Shown: positions 30,491-41,348, counted from the stretch's first letter. The stretch is DNA of 64,000 bases from Halomonas sp. H10-9-1 (GCF_040147005.1 NZ_JAMSHO010000001.1:3162001-3226000), one strand, 5' to 3'. Made by a program: numbers and translations. Notes: generated from the letters alone by a model not told the origin.

Positions 30491-30789
30491 GTATCGCGCC
30501 CGCGGCCCAACTGACGAGCACACTGCACGTGTGCCTTAACTGTCGCCAGGTGCCGGCGGCGAACACGCAGCGAGTCATGCACGCGGCGCCGTGTCTGGCG
30601 GAAAATCGCGGGTCCTTCCGGGAGGGGTACCCCCCGTCCACGGGGGCGCAGAGCCCCGGAGTTCGAGAAATTTTCGGCATTCCAGGATGCTCCACCGCAG
30701 GTGGCCGCCAGCCCAGTAATGGCACGGGTTGCGACCTGGGCGACTTGAGCAAGGCGGTCCGGGAACCGACCGCCCCGATGTACAGGTGA
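30487..30789 (+). CDS. Doubtful 100-codon frame before the terminase gene
   Basis: An ATGA overlap starts MSIAPAAQLTSTLHVCLNCR. The frame stays open to 30789, but from about residue 45 the sequence (FREGYPPSTGAQSPGVREIF) looks like translated non-coding DNA and coincides with a candidate packaging site. The first 35 residues with a CxxC motif might be real; the whole may be fortuitous. Confidence 0.25.
   Translation: MSIAPAAQLTSTLHVCLNCRQVPAANTQRVMHAAPCLAENRGSFREGYPPSTGAQSPGVREIFGIPGCSTAGGRQPSNGTGCDLGDLSKAVREPTAPMYR
30598..30690. other. Candidate cos/packaging region
   Basis: Immediately ahead of the Nu1-like gene lies TCGCGGGTCCTTCCGGG (30606-30622), then GGGGTACCCC as a perfect palindrome (30625-30634) and GAGAAATTTTCGGC (30665-30678). 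In lambda, cos sits just upstream of Nu1 with TCGCGGG and an AT-rich IHF-type site close by. The resemblance in position and pattern is suggestive only. Confidence 0.35.
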
Positions 30790-30819
30790 AGGAGGAGCAC
30801 GGCGACCGCCGGCACAACC

Positions 30820-31332
30820 ATGGGCGAGGTGATTGGACGTGAGCAGGCCTATCAGTGGTCGATCAGCCGCCTGGCGGAAGCACTGGGGCGAGATCGGCGC
30901 ACCGTTGCCGCGCTGATCAAGGACGCGGGCGTGCTCCCGGCTGGTACCCGCCGGGGCAATCCGGTCTACCGCCTGGCCGATGTGGTGGACGCCATGACCA
31001 CCGATCGCCGACCAAGCACCGGCGGCGGCCTCGACATCGACGACCTGATGCCGACCGACCGCAAGGCCTGGTACCAGAGCGAAAACGAGCGAGTGAAGCT
31101 CGAGCGCGAGCTCCGCCACCTGGTCCCGGTTGACGAGGTTCAGCGCGAGATGGCGAAGCTGGCCAAGGCGGTGGCATCGAGCCTCGACAGCCTGGCCGAC
31201 ATGCTCGAGCGCGACGCCGGCCTGCCGCCAGAGGCGATCGAGCTGGTGGAAGTCACCACCGACGCCCTGAGGGAGCAGATGTACCGGGCAATCATCGCCG
31301 ACATAGACGACGACGAAGCCGACACCGCATGA
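30820..31332 (+). CDS. Terminase small subunit-like protein (DUF1441/Nu1 type)
   Basis: The 170-residue protein begins with a winged helix-turn-helix (QWSISRLAEALGRDRRTVAA, then GNPVYRLADVVDAM, about residues 12-58), followed by MPTDRKAWYQSENERVKLER and a C-terminal helical region (EMAKLAKAVASSLDSLADML). This is the layout of DUF1441/Nu1 proteins, which bind the cos site and hand DNA to the large terminase. No large terminase gene is present, so the protein would have to work with that of a helper phage, a known satellite strategy. The start has no close Shine-Dalgarno; GGAGGAG lies 20 or more bases ahead. Confidence 0.75.
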   Translation: MGEVIGREQAYQWSISRLAEALGRDRRTVAALIKDAGVLPAGTRRGNPVYRLADVVDAMTTDRRPSTGGGLDIDDLMPTDRKAWYQSENERVKLERELRHLVPVDEVQREMAKLAKAVASSLDSLADMLERDAGLPPEAIELVEVTTDALREQMYRAIIADIDDDEADTA

Positions 31333-31415
31333 CTTCAAGCGCCACCGCACCGCGTGTGGCCAAACCGCCGAAGCCACCGGCACCACCGCGAGAGGCACCA
31401 CCATGCAAGCAGTGA
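31329..31415 (+). CDS. Possible 28-residue proline-rich peptide
   Basis: An ATGA overlap with the terminase stop opens MTSSATAPRVAKPPKPPAPP, ending 13 bases inside the next gene. It is short and low-complexity. It may only serve translational coupling, or be chance. Confidence 0.2.
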   Translation: MTSSATAPRVAKPPKPPAPPREAPPCKQ

Positions 31416-32015
31416 AGAGCAACACCAAGTCCGTCCCCTGGATCGACTGGAACGAGCAGATCAAGGCCAAGCGCGGCGAGATGGCCGCCATCACCGGCCT
31501 GGCTGATGCGCAGGAGCGCCGCGCCCGCGCCCGTCAGGGCCTGATTCATGCCATCGAACGTGCGAACCAGAGCCGATACACGCCGGGTGGGGGCATCACT
31601 TTCGCCGGCCAGCCGGCCCCCCAGAACCCCCTTGAGCTGACCAGCGCGCTCCGGGAGACCGATGACGGCATTCTGAAAGTGGCCGCCGCCCTGCTGATCT
31701 ACCTTGATGGGCTCGCCGAGAAAATGGACGCCGGCGCCCGCCAAGCGGATCCGCAAAAGACACTGTTCGTCAGCGAGACCCGTGCCGCGCTGCGCGAGCA
31801 CCGCGATGCCCTAGAGGATGCTCGCCACCAGGAAGAGACGCTTCAGGCCGAAAAGGAACGGGTGGCCGGCGAACTCGCCGCCCTCGAGGAGAAGGCACCC
31901 AAGGCCAGCTCCTCGACGCTCGGCGCCATGGCCAAGGAGCGTGACCAGGCCGCCGAGGAGCGCGACCGGATCGCCGCCCGGCTCAAGGAGCTGGAGGCCG
32001 ACGACGGCACCCTAG
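31403..32015 (+). pseudogene. 5' fragment of a coiled-coil gene split by the second IS1182-type IS
   Basis: About 204 codons from ATG 31403 (MQAVKSNTKSVPWIDWNEQI) to the CTAG target site. After a compact N-terminal region it becomes a coiled coil (REHRDALEDARHQEETLQAE, KERDQAAEERDRIAARLKEL). Inside the IS the frame stops after a few codons. Joined at CTAG to 33611-34104 it gives one 368-residue protein in frame. Long coiled-coil proteins next to packaging genes include scaffolds and capsid-size factors, but there is no motif to say so here. Confidence 0.75.
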
Positions 32016-33606
32016 CAGTCTGTCGGACTTGAGGTTAATGGATGAGCTGAGGCGTGGGTTCTTCACCCCCCCCTGTGTTGGTGTTGGTGTTGGTGCTGTT
32101 GTGTGGCTCTTAACCTGCCCCTCAGCTTCTGCAAGGCGGTTCTGACGCCTTGCCTGCTGGCCGGTTGGGCGCGGCGAGCCCTCAGCCCGCCGTCAACCGG
32201 TGCATCCGCTTGATATTCCACGCCATGGTGGCCAATCGCCACTCGCCGCTGACCTTATCCAGTCCGCGTAGCGAGAACTGCCGGAACCCCATCACGTGTT
32301 TGATGATCCCGAAGACCGGCTCCACGGTATGTTTGCGCAATGCGTAGAGCGCTCGGCCCGCCTGCGTCTTCAAGCGGTGTGCCATCTGTTCGACGGGGTC
32401 CTCGCTCTCCGGGGCAGGCGGATCCGCGGCGAAACGTTCAAAGACCGGAAGGTGATGGACGTCTCGCTTCATCGCCAACAGCGGTTCGATACCATGGTCA
32501 TGGCAGGCCTGGATATTGCTGGCACTGAAGTAGCCGGTATCACCCAGCAGGTGGTCAGGTTTTCCCAGCGTTTCCGGGTAACCTTGCCAGGCCGTCAGTA
32601 GCGGCATGACTTGCTGCTTGTCATTGGTCGCCTGCGTGACGTGGACATGGGTCACCAGCAGACTCTCGGTATCAACCGCGGCTTGGGCGTTGTAGCACTG
32701 ATCAAACCCCTTGCCGGTGACCGGCATGATGCGCGACTGCGGGTCGGTGAAATTGATCTGATCCTTGTCACGCGGGCCACCAGTGGGCGGTTCGGGGTCA
32801 CGCCCACGGGGCTTCTTGCCGGCCTTGCGCTGCGCCTCCCGCCGCGCCACCTTTTCCTGATAGGCGGCTTGCTCGGTGGCGTCCCGCTCCTCGGCGCGCG
32901 CCTCGATCTTGGCCTTCGCCTCAGCGATGGCCGCCAGGCGGGCTTCACGGCGGGCAATCTCGGCGGGGATATCCATGCCGTCGGCCGCGTCCTCCTTGTC
33001 CGCCGACTCGGCCCGCTCGGTCAGCGCTTTCACCTCTGCCCTGAACTGTGCCTCCAGCTTCTTGGCATGGCCATACGACAACGCCTTGTGCTTGCTGGCG
33101 TTGGCCTTGAGCTTGGTGCCGTCCAGGGCGATGGTGCCAAGCTTGAGCAGCTTCATCTCGCGGGCCAGCAGCAGCACCTGTACGAACAACTGTTCCAGTT
33201 CCGGCAGAAAGCGGCGGCGAAAGGTGGCCAGCGTGTCATGGTCGGGATGGGTATTGGCGGCCAGGTAGCGGAACGCCACCGAGTCATAGGTGGCACGCTC
33301 GATCTTGCGGCTGGAGACCACCCCGGTGGCGTAGCCGTAGATCAGCAGGCTCAGTAGCACCGCCGGGTGATGTGCCTTGGAACCCCGCCCCATGTAACGC
33401 CGGGTCAACGTCGAGAGGTTCAGTTGTTCGACAACATCGACAACGAACCGCGCCAGGTGACCATCGGGCAACCACTCGTCTACCGAAGGCGGCAGCAGGT
33501 AATCGGTCTGGCGATCCACAGGGATGAAGCGGCTCATGGCGATCTTCTCAGCTCGGCGATGACGGTGGTCAGTATCTCACGGTGCAACGGAAAGTCCGAC
33601 AGGCTG
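32016..33606 (-). mobile_element. IS1182-family insertion sequence, copy 2
   Basis: 1591 bp with inverted ends CAGTCTGTCGGACTT and AAGTCCGACAGGCTG and CTAG on both sides (32012-32015, 33607-33610). Its non-coding ends differ from copy 1, including a GTTGGT-rich repeat stretch at 32079-32100, so it is a separate isoform rather than a recent local copy. Confidence 0.92.
32182..33537 (-). CDS. IS1182-family transposase, copy 2
   Basis: The 451-residue transposase has the same motifs as copy 1 (TIALDGTKLKANASKHKALS, LLGDTGYFSA, HTVEPVFGIIKHVMGF) with scattered substitutions, such as LNLSTLTRRYMGRGSK near the N-terminus and AMKRDVHHLP in place of AMRRDVHHLP. It lies antisense to the interrupted element gene. 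It looks intact and could supply transposition for both copies. Confidence 0.95.
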   Translation of the reverse strand: MSRFIPVDRQTDYLLPPSVDEWLPDGHLARFVVDVVEQLNLSTLTRRYMGRGSKAHHPAVLLSLLIYGYATGVVSSRKIERATYDSVAFRYLAANTHPDHDTLATFRRRFLPELEQLFVQVLLLAREMKLLKLGTIALDGTKLKANASKHKALSYGHAKKLEAQFRAEVKALTERAESADKEDAADGMDIPAEIARREARLAAIAEAKAKIEARAEERDATEQAAYQEKVARREAQRKAGKKPRGRDPEPPTGGPRDKDQINFTDPQSRIMPVTGKGFDQCYNAQAAVDTESLLVTHVHVTQATNDKQQVMPLLTAWQGYPETLGKPDHLLGDTGYFSASNIQACHDHGIEPLLAMKRDVHHLPVFERFAADPPAPESEDPVEQMAHRLKTQAGRALYALRKHTVEPVFGIIKHVMGFRQFSLRGLDKVSGEWRLATMAWNIKRMHRLTAG

Positions 33607-33610
33607 CTAG

Positions 33611-34104
33611 AGAAGGCCAAGCAACACGCCGACGCCGCCCGGGAACAGCTCGAGGAAGCCGAGGCCCTGGCCGTCCTGGGCGAGACCGACCCCGAAGCGG
33701 TGAAGGCCTCGAAGGTGGCCGCCGACAAGGGCCAGAAGATACTCGAGGAAGCAGATGCCGCCTACCGGCAACAGCAAGCGGCTCGCCGCGGCCTGGCCCG
33801 CAAGCTGGAGGAGGCCACCACCTACCACGACATTCTGGCAAACACCTACAACCAGGCGGTGATTCGTATCCGGAGCGTCGACCTCGCCACGCGGGAGGCC
33901 GCCTTGGTCAAGCATGCTGAGGCCTTCCAGGAGCACCTTGCCGACCTCGCCCGCATCTACGCCGACCTGGAGGGCGCCCAGCCCCATGCCAGCTATGGTC
34001 GAGCGATCCTCGAGATCCGCATGCCCACCCTTCACCACCACCACGATGCCGACGAGATCAACCGCGCCCGCTTCATCGTGACGCCCACCGGGCGCGAGGA
34101 GTGA
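33611..34104 (+). pseudogene. 3' fragment of the coiled-coil gene split by the IS1182-type IS
   Basis: Continues the frame of 31403-32015 after the CTAG duplication: coiled coil (AKQHADAAREQLEEAEALAV, EEADAAYRQQQAARRGLARK), then a more globular end (LATREAALVKHAEAFQEHLA, IRMPTLHHHHDADEIN). The next gene starts six bases after its stop. Confidence 0.72.
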
Positions 34105-34109
34105 CGACC

Positions 34110-34358
34110 ATGCCCAGTTCAAGCCCATATCGCAGTGCCGCCTATCGCAAGGCAGCGCTCGCCGCGGCCCTCAGACGCATCGAGGCGAAGGAAGAGCGCA
34201 CGCCTGAGCTGATCGAGGAGGATCTGGCTGCCGCCCGCAAGCGTGTCGAGCAGCTCGAGGAAGAACTCTCCGAGGCCCTGGAAGAGCCAGAGGAAGAAAG
34301 CACCGCAGCCCGACTCAACTACGGCAGCATCTACGCTCGCCATAACCAGCGGGGCTAA
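34110..34358 (+). CDS. Hypothetical coiled-coil protein (82 aa)
   Basis: The ATG at 34110 is chosen because AGGAG lies eight bases ahead; an in-frame GTG at 34101 would add three residues. The protein (MPSSSPYRSAAYRKAALAAA) has a basic start, a coiled coil rich in Glu (ARKRVEQLEEELSEALEEPE) and a short tail. Function unknown. Confidence 0.6.
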   Translation: MPSSSPYRSAAYRKAALAAALRRIEAKEERTPELIEEDLAAARKRVEQLEEELSEALEEPEEESTAARLNYGSIYARHNQRG

Positions 34359-34362
34359 CACC

Positions 34363-34557
34363 GTGCTTCAGCGCAGACGAGAACCGAGCAACCTTCGCCA
34401 CCCCCAGGCGCTTGACCGGCAACCACATGTCGACCTCTACACCCACAGTGGGCGCCGCCTGGCCCGACTGTATGGCGAGGATACTGCCGCCCTTCAGGCG
34501 CGTGTCGAGAGATGGCGAGCGCACATTTCCCGCCGGCTCGACGCCCGCTGGCCCTAA
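34363..34557 (+). CDS. Hypothetical small basic protein (64 aa, GTG start)
   Basis: A GTG at 34363 opens LQRRREPSNLRHPQALDRQP, then DLYTHSGRRLARLYGEDTAA and ERWRAHISRRLDARWP. The frame also extends upstream inside the previous gene. It is arginine-rich and may bind nucleic acid. The weak ribosome binding site (GGGG) lowers confidence. Confidence 0.4.
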   Translation: MLQRRREPSNLRHPQALDRQPHVDLYTHSGRRLARLYGEDTAALQARVERWRAHISRRLDARWP

Positions 34558-34737
34558 CCCATGATGCCCATGGGCGCCGGGTACTGGTGAACCGCCCGGC
34601 TATGGCGCTCCTTCGGGGGCGCCACTTCAGGGGATTAGTCGGTGAGTGCCCCCGCATCGCAAAACCCCGACAGCCGGCAGGCCGTCTCCTCTTCATGCGC
34701 GGCCGTGGCCGGCATCTTCATGTCTGAGGAGATGACC

Positions 34738-34971
34738 ATGGCCCGCAAGATGATCGACGCGCCGTTACATGACGGCGACCACTATCGCCGGCAGCGGCTC
34801 GAGGAGGAGCGTGAACGCCTGCACCGCCGCCTGGTGTGGGCGACAGCGCGAAAGGACCGCCAGGCGATACGCTGGCTCGAGAAACGGCTGGAGGAGGTAG
34901 AGGAAGCGCTCGACGCTGACCTCGAGCCTGGCCGGGAACCGGGGCGCTTCGACAGGCATCGCCGGCGTTGA
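34738..34971 (+). CDS. Hypothetical charged helical protein (77 aa)
   Basis: The ATG at 34738 follows GAGGAG closely and gives MARKMIDAPLHDGDHYRRQR, then a charged helix (EEERERLHRRLVWATARKDR, WLEKRLEEVEEALDADLEPG). An upstream in-frame ATG (34720) is possible. Function unknown; one of four small charged proteins closing the element. Confidence 0.55.
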   Translation: MARKMIDAPLHDGDHYRRQRLEEERERLHRRLVWATARKDRQAIRWLEKRLEEVEEALDADLEPGREPGRFDRHRRR

Positions 34972-35057
34972 GCGGCGGTAGACGAGACGCTGCACATATC
35001 TGAGCATCGCGGGGGGTGAGGTGATCCAACTTCCCCCAATGGGGGCGCTCGACTTTG

Positions 35058-35083
35058 ACCGATGCAACAAATCTTGCATCGGT
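35058..35083. other. Perfect 10-bp hairpin near the right end
   Basis: ACCGATGCAA (35058-35067) pairs with TTGCATCGGT (35074-35083) around CAAATC. There is no T-run. It lies between the 77-aa and 199-aa genes and may be an operator, a transcript-processing site or an element origin feature. Confidence 0.5.
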
Positions 35084-35125
35084 GGGTGACCCCGCGCTTG
35101 GCTCGGCTCGAGATTTGACCACCAA

Positions 35126-35725
35126 ATGACGGAGAGCCATACCGTGAGGAAGTCCCAGTTCGGCTGGATGAAGCAGCGTAGGCTCGAGCAGCTTATCCGG
35201 TTAGCTACGGACCACGCCGACAGCGAGGCCGGTCAGGCAGCCCTGGACTATGCCATCGACGAGCTTCTAGTCGTGGAAGTCGAACACCGCATGGTCACTG
35301 CCCAGGTGAGCCCAGGCCACGCACCCACAAGTGCAGTGGCACAGGTTGGGCAAGGCAGCGCCGCTACCACGCCGCGAGCCAGTCAGGTAGAAGTCGCCGC
35401 CTCGCGGCTTGGACGCACCAACCCTTGGCGCCCATTGGCCTTGGAGTTGCTGGCGCAGGCGAATGAACGTCAGCAGCGGGCCGCGCTGATCCGCGCCTTC
35501 CTGATCCCGTCCGCCGGCAAAGGGCCGCGCGCGCTCCAGATGCTGCCAGCCCAGACGGCGATGGAGCCAGAAAATCAGCGACGTATCTACCAGGTTCTGG
35601 GGTGGCCGCCCGAGGGGAAGCTGCTGTTCAGTGACGGCCGCGCGCTAAGAAATGCCGCCAGTGTCGCCAAGAAGAAGATGCGCGCCGCGCTGCTCGATAA
35701 GCTGCTGACCGCGGCGATGGCTTGA
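35126..35725 (+). CDS. Hypothetical last gene of the element (199 aa)
   Basis: From ATG 35126 the protein reads MTESHTVRKSQFGWMKQRRL; a GTG at 35144, better placed after GGAG, would give a 193-residue form. The N-terminal half is helical, a threonine/serine/alanine linker follows, and the C-terminal half (WRPLALELLAQANERQQRAA, ENQRRIYQVLGWPPEGKLLF, NAASVAKKKMRAALLDKLLT) is basic. No family recognised. It is followed by the right arm-type repeat and a terminator. Confidence 0.6.
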   Translation: MTESHTVRKSQFGWMKQRRLEQLIRLATDHADSEAGQAALDYAIDELLVVEVEHRMVTAQVSPGHAPTSAVAQVGQGSAATTPRASQVEVAASRLGRTNPWRPLALELLAQANERQQRAALIRAFLIPSAGKGPRALQMLPAQTAMEPENQRRIYQVLGWPPEGKLLFSDGRALRNAASVAKKKMRAALLDKLLTAAMA

Positions 35726-35755
35726 TAGTGGAATTCCGCTATCGACCTGTTCCCG

Positions 35756-35778
35756 TTTGCTGACCCATTGCTGACCCG
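35756..35778. repeat. Arm-type integrase site candidate, right end
   Basis: Same 23 bases as 13399-13421 except for one T/C difference, again containing TGACCCATTGCTGACCC, in the same orientation, 65 bases inside attR. Confidence 0.55.
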
Positions 35779-35791
35779 ACGACCGACCACG

Positions 35792-35831
35792 AAAAACCGC
35801 CACTCGGCATAATCCGTAAGTGGCGGTTTTT
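35792..35831. terminator. Bidirectional terminator at the right border of the element
   Basis: AAAAACCGCCACT (35792-35804) and AGTGGCGGTTTTT (35819-35831) form a 13-bp stem. It ends rightward element transcription and shields the element from the tRNA operon coming the other way. Confidence 0.85.
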
Positions 35832-35842
35832 CTTCTGCTATT

Positions 35843-35888
35843 TGGAGCTCATGGACGGATTTGAACCGTCGACCTCACCCTTACCAAG
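35843..35888. repeat. attR: 46-bp repeat within tRNA-Thr
   Basis: Identical to 13225-13270; covers the 3' end of the intact tRNA-Thr, so integration left the tRNA gene functional. Confidence 0.93.
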
Positions 35889-35917
35889 GGTGTGCTCTAC
35901 CCCTGAGCTACATGAGC
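35843..35917 (-). tRNA. tRNA-Thr (anticodon GGT)
   Basis: 75 bases with acceptor GCTCATG paired with CATGAGC, anticodon stem-loop CACCC-TTGGTAA-GGGTG and encoded CCA. It is the integration site of the element. Confidence 0.97.
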
Positions 35918-35940
35918 CTAACCTTTGCACCCGAAGATGC

Positions 35941-36014
<74 letters not shown>

Positions 36015-36070
36015 CTACCCACTCTTTACGGCCGCAATGCCATCCTCACCAATGTCATCGCGCCTGATTC

Positions 36071-36154
<84 letters not shown>

Positions 36155-36166
36155 AACTGGCGGCAT

Positions 36167-36194
36167 ATCTTATCACCGCTGTCCCGTTTGTCAA
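36167..36194 (-). promoter_or_regulatory. Promoter of the tRNA-Tyr-Gly-Thr operon
   Basis: TTGACA (36189-36194) and TAAGAT (36167-36172), 16 bases apart on the minus strand, ending 13 bases before tRNA-Tyr. A strong sigma-70 match. Confidence 0.75.
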
Positions 36195-36276
36195 GTCGCT
36201 GTTTTATCAGCTTCTTCAAGTTGGAAGAAACACCACTTTCGGCGTCGCCCTTCACCTCGGAACGCGGCGCATTGTG

Positions 36277-37116
36277 TCAAAGCAGCATGGAGAATGCAAG
36301 CCCGGCACGAATCTTTTCCAGTGCTACGGGCGTCGGCACACGGGGAGCCCCCGCCATCCGCCCTGCCCGCTCAGCGGCGGTCAGGGGAAAGCTGGCCTCC
36401 AGCCCCCCATAGACCATGTCGGGCCAGACAGCATGGGGGACCTGGAGCCCCTGGGAGACAACCCTGGCATCGCCACCGGTCAGCATCAGCGGCAGCGCGA
36501 CCCCCTCGCTGTCGCAAACCTCGGCATAGACACGATTGATGGCGCTGACCGCCGCCATATAGATGCCATGATTCACCGCCTCCACCGTACGCCGGCCGGG
36601 GACTAGCAGCTCCTCCGGCTCGCTGTCGGGATCGATGGCCACATTGCGCGTGCCGAGCTTCAGGCTCTCCTTCATCAAGCGCAGCCCCGGCAGGATATAG
36701 CCCCCCAGGTGGCAGCCACCGGGCAGCACGAAATCGATGGTAATGGCACTGCCGCAATCTACCGCACAGCAGCCACCCACCAACTGGTAGCCTGCCAGCA
36801 CGCCCAGCCAACGATCGACACCTAGCCGCTCGGGCTCCTCGTAGCCATTGGTTACGCCTAGCGCCTCGGGGCTCGAGCGGGCCACATGCACGGCTCCCAC
36901 ACGCTGGCGCAGCAACTGGACCGTCTCCTCGAGCACGGCACGCCGCGCGACGCTGGAGATACGCACCGCCTCGACCACATCGAGGTTGGGAATATCGGCA
37001 CCCGGCCGCCACTCCTCACGCGTCCACACCGCACCGCGTGAGCGGATCTCGCTGCTGTCGACGTCCTTGAGACGCCACTTGGAGAGGGTATTGCCGATAT
37101 CGAGATCGAGAATCAT
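36277..37116 (-). CDS. coaX: Type III pantothenate kinase
   Basis: The 279-residue enzyme phosphorylates pantothenate, the first step of coenzyme A synthesis. It has the ASKHA-fold motifs of CoaX: DIGNTLSKWRL at residues 6-16, the catalytic aspartate region VDCGSAITIDFV in the middle and LTGGDARVV in the phosphate-2 position, with ERLGVDRWLGVLAGY ahead. CoaX needs a monovalent cation and is not inhibited by CoA. The start overlaps the end of birA by four bases, so the two form one operon, a common pairing. It is 3-prime of an rrn operon on the same strand. Confidence 0.95.
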   Translation of the reverse strand: MILDLDIGNTLSKWRLKDVDSSEIRSRGAVWTREEWRPGADIPNLDVVEAVRISSVARRAVLEETVQLLRQRVGAVHVARSSPEALGVTNGYEEPERLGVDRWLGVLAGYQLVGGCCAVDCGSAITIDFVLPGGCHLGGYILPGLRLMKESLKLGTRNVAIDPDSEPEELLVPGRRTVEAVNHGIYMAAVSAINRVYAEVCDSEGVALPLMLTGGDARVVSQGLQVPHAVWPDMVYGGLEASFPLTAAERAGRMAGAPRVPTPVALEKIRAGLAFSMLL

Positions 37117-38096
37117 GGCCGCACACGCAGGCTGATTTCACCACCCGCCAGACGGCGCCGCCGCCCCTCCTGGACCACCACCAGGTTACCGGAGGCATCG
37201 ACTCCCTCGGCCACCGCCACCTCCCGCGCAGCACCCCTCAGCACATCCACCTCGCGGCCGGCAAAGGCATGGCGTGCATTCCAGGCATCGCACCAGGGGG
37301 CAAAGCCATCACGCTCGAACTCCGCCACCAGCGGCAACAGCGCCTCCAGCAGATCGGTGGCCAGGGCGTTGCGGGACACACCGACCACCTGATCCTCGAT
37401 GGCAGCGGCCGGCTGCTCCAGGGTGCTGCGGAACTCCTGGGGCAGGGAGACATTGACCCCCATGCCGATCACCACCTCGCAGGGGCCCGAGGCGTCACCA
37501 CTGACCTCCACCAGAATACCCGCCAGCTTGGCGTATCCTCCGTCGGGCAGCGCCAGGAGGACGTCATTGGGCCACTTGAGCAGCGGGGACACCCCATGGC
37601 TCTCCAGCACCCGAGCCAGCACCACCCCTACGGCGAGACTCAGCCCTTCCAGAGCAGCGATGCCGGACTCCACCCGCCACCCCTGGGACAGCATCAGGCT
37701 GCGACCCCAGGGCGTGCTCCAGACGCGTCCACGACGGCCACGCCCGGCGCTCTGCTGCTCTACCAGGCAGACCTCGCCGTGCCCCGCCCCCTGGGCGAAG
37801 CGCTCGCGCAGGAAAGCATTAGAGGAAGGTAGCGTCTCCTCGACGAAGAGCCGAGCCAGGTGAGTGCGCGCCTGGTGCGAGAGGCCGGCGATGATGCCTG
37901 GGCCATCGAGGAGCTCAAGGGGCTCCGCGAGGCGATAGCCCTGCCCCTTGACCGCTTCCATGGCGATCCCCAGGGACTCGAGCTTGCGTAGCTGCTTCCA
38001 TACTGCAGCACGGGACACGCCCAGCTGCTCACCGAGCTGCTCGCCCGAGTGGAACTCTCCGTCGCCGAGCAGGCGGATGAGGTCACCGATGGTCAT
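37113..38096 (-). CDS. birA: Biotin-protein ligase / biotin operon repressor
   Basis: The 327-residue protein attaches biotin to the acetyl-CoA carboxylase carrier protein and, in this domain form, also represses biotin genes. A winged helix at residues 1-60 (GEQLGVSRAAVWKQLRKLES) precedes the catalytic domain with the biotinyl-AMP loop GRGRRGRVWSTPWG and KWPNDVLL, and a C-terminal SH3-like domain. It overlaps coaX by four bases. It is separated from the 5S rRNA gene by the rrn terminator, and a TAGAAT -10-like box at 38126-38131 may start its own transcript. Confidence 0.95.
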   Translation of the reverse strand: MTIGDLIRLLGDGEFHSGEQLGEQLGVSRAAVWKQLRKLESLGIAMEAVKGQGYRLAEPLELLDGPGIIAGLSHQARTHLARLFVEETLPSSNAFLRERFAQGAGHGEVCLVEQQSAGRGRRGRVWSTPWGRSLMLSQGWRVESGIAALEGLSLAVGVVLARVLESHGVSPLLKWPNDVLLALPDGGYAKLAGILVEVSGDASGPCEVVIGMGVNVSLPQEFRSTLEQPAAAIEDQVVGVSRNALATDLLEALLPLVAEFERDGFAPWCDAWNARHAFAGREVDVLRGAAREVAVAEGVDASGNLVVVQEGRRRRLAGGEISLRVRP

Positions 38097-38217
38097 TCTT
38101 GGAATCCCGGGCCGGAAAAACCTTTATTCTATCGGATGCGGCACGTCCCCGGAAACGTAACGTCCCAGAAACACCGGCCACCGCATGACGGCCCCAGATA
38201 CACAAATCCCCAAAAGC

Positions 38218-38255
38218 AAAAAGCCCCGAACTCACAAGGAGCTCGGGGCTTTTTT
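38218..38255 (-). terminator. Terminator of the rrn operon
   Basis: AAAAAGCCCCGA and TCGGGGCTTTTT arms with a 13-base loop. On the minus strand the 3' arm is followed by TTTTTGCTTTT, so it stops transcripts 7 bases after the 5S gene. Confidence 0.9.
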
Positions 38256-38262
38256 CAATAAG

Positions 38263-38380
38263 TGCCTGACGATGACCTACTCTCACATGGGGAGACCCCA
38301 CACTACCATCGGCGCTGAGCGGTTTCACTGCTGAGTTCGGCATGGGATCAGGTGGTTCACACTCGCTATGGTCGTCAGGC
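38263..38380 (-). rRNA. rrf: 5S ribosomal RNA
   Basis: About 118 bases; ends GTCAGGC and GCCTGAC pair, with CCATGCCGAACTCAG and GTAGTGTGGGGT regions characteristic of gammaproteobacterial 5S. Last gene of the rrn operon. Confidence 0.96.
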
Positions 38381-38463
38381 GAAAAACGCGGAATCATGCT
38401 GACACGCTACGTCTCGTGCGTATCCGGTGTCGTGGGTCATCACAGACCCCTTGGGTGTTATAT

Positions 38464-41348
<2,885 letters not shown>

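Larger units (their letters stand above)
13225..35888. mobile_element. Integrated satellite-like phage element in tRNA-Thr
   Basis: Identical 46-bp sequences at 13225-13270 and 35843-35888 bound a 22.7 kb block. The right copy is the 3' part of an intact tRNA-Thr; the left copy is a tRNA half with no 5' part. Inside, nearly all genes are on the plus strand, starting with a tyrosine integrase 163 bases from attL. There are replication, packaging (small terminase) and tape measure genes, but no capsid, portal, large terminase, baseplate, lysis or recognisable repressor gene. Four ISs account for about 5.7 kb, leaving about 17 kb, which is in the size range of phage satellites. Confidence 0.88.

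Noticed and set aside
32041..32110. GTTGGT-rich tract in IS copy 2 as a microsatellite of interest
   Set aside because: Short, inside the non-coding IS end, with no sign of function.
13225..35888. A complete prophage
   Set aside because: No capsid, portal, protease, large terminase, tail tube, baseplate or lysis gene is present between the att sites.
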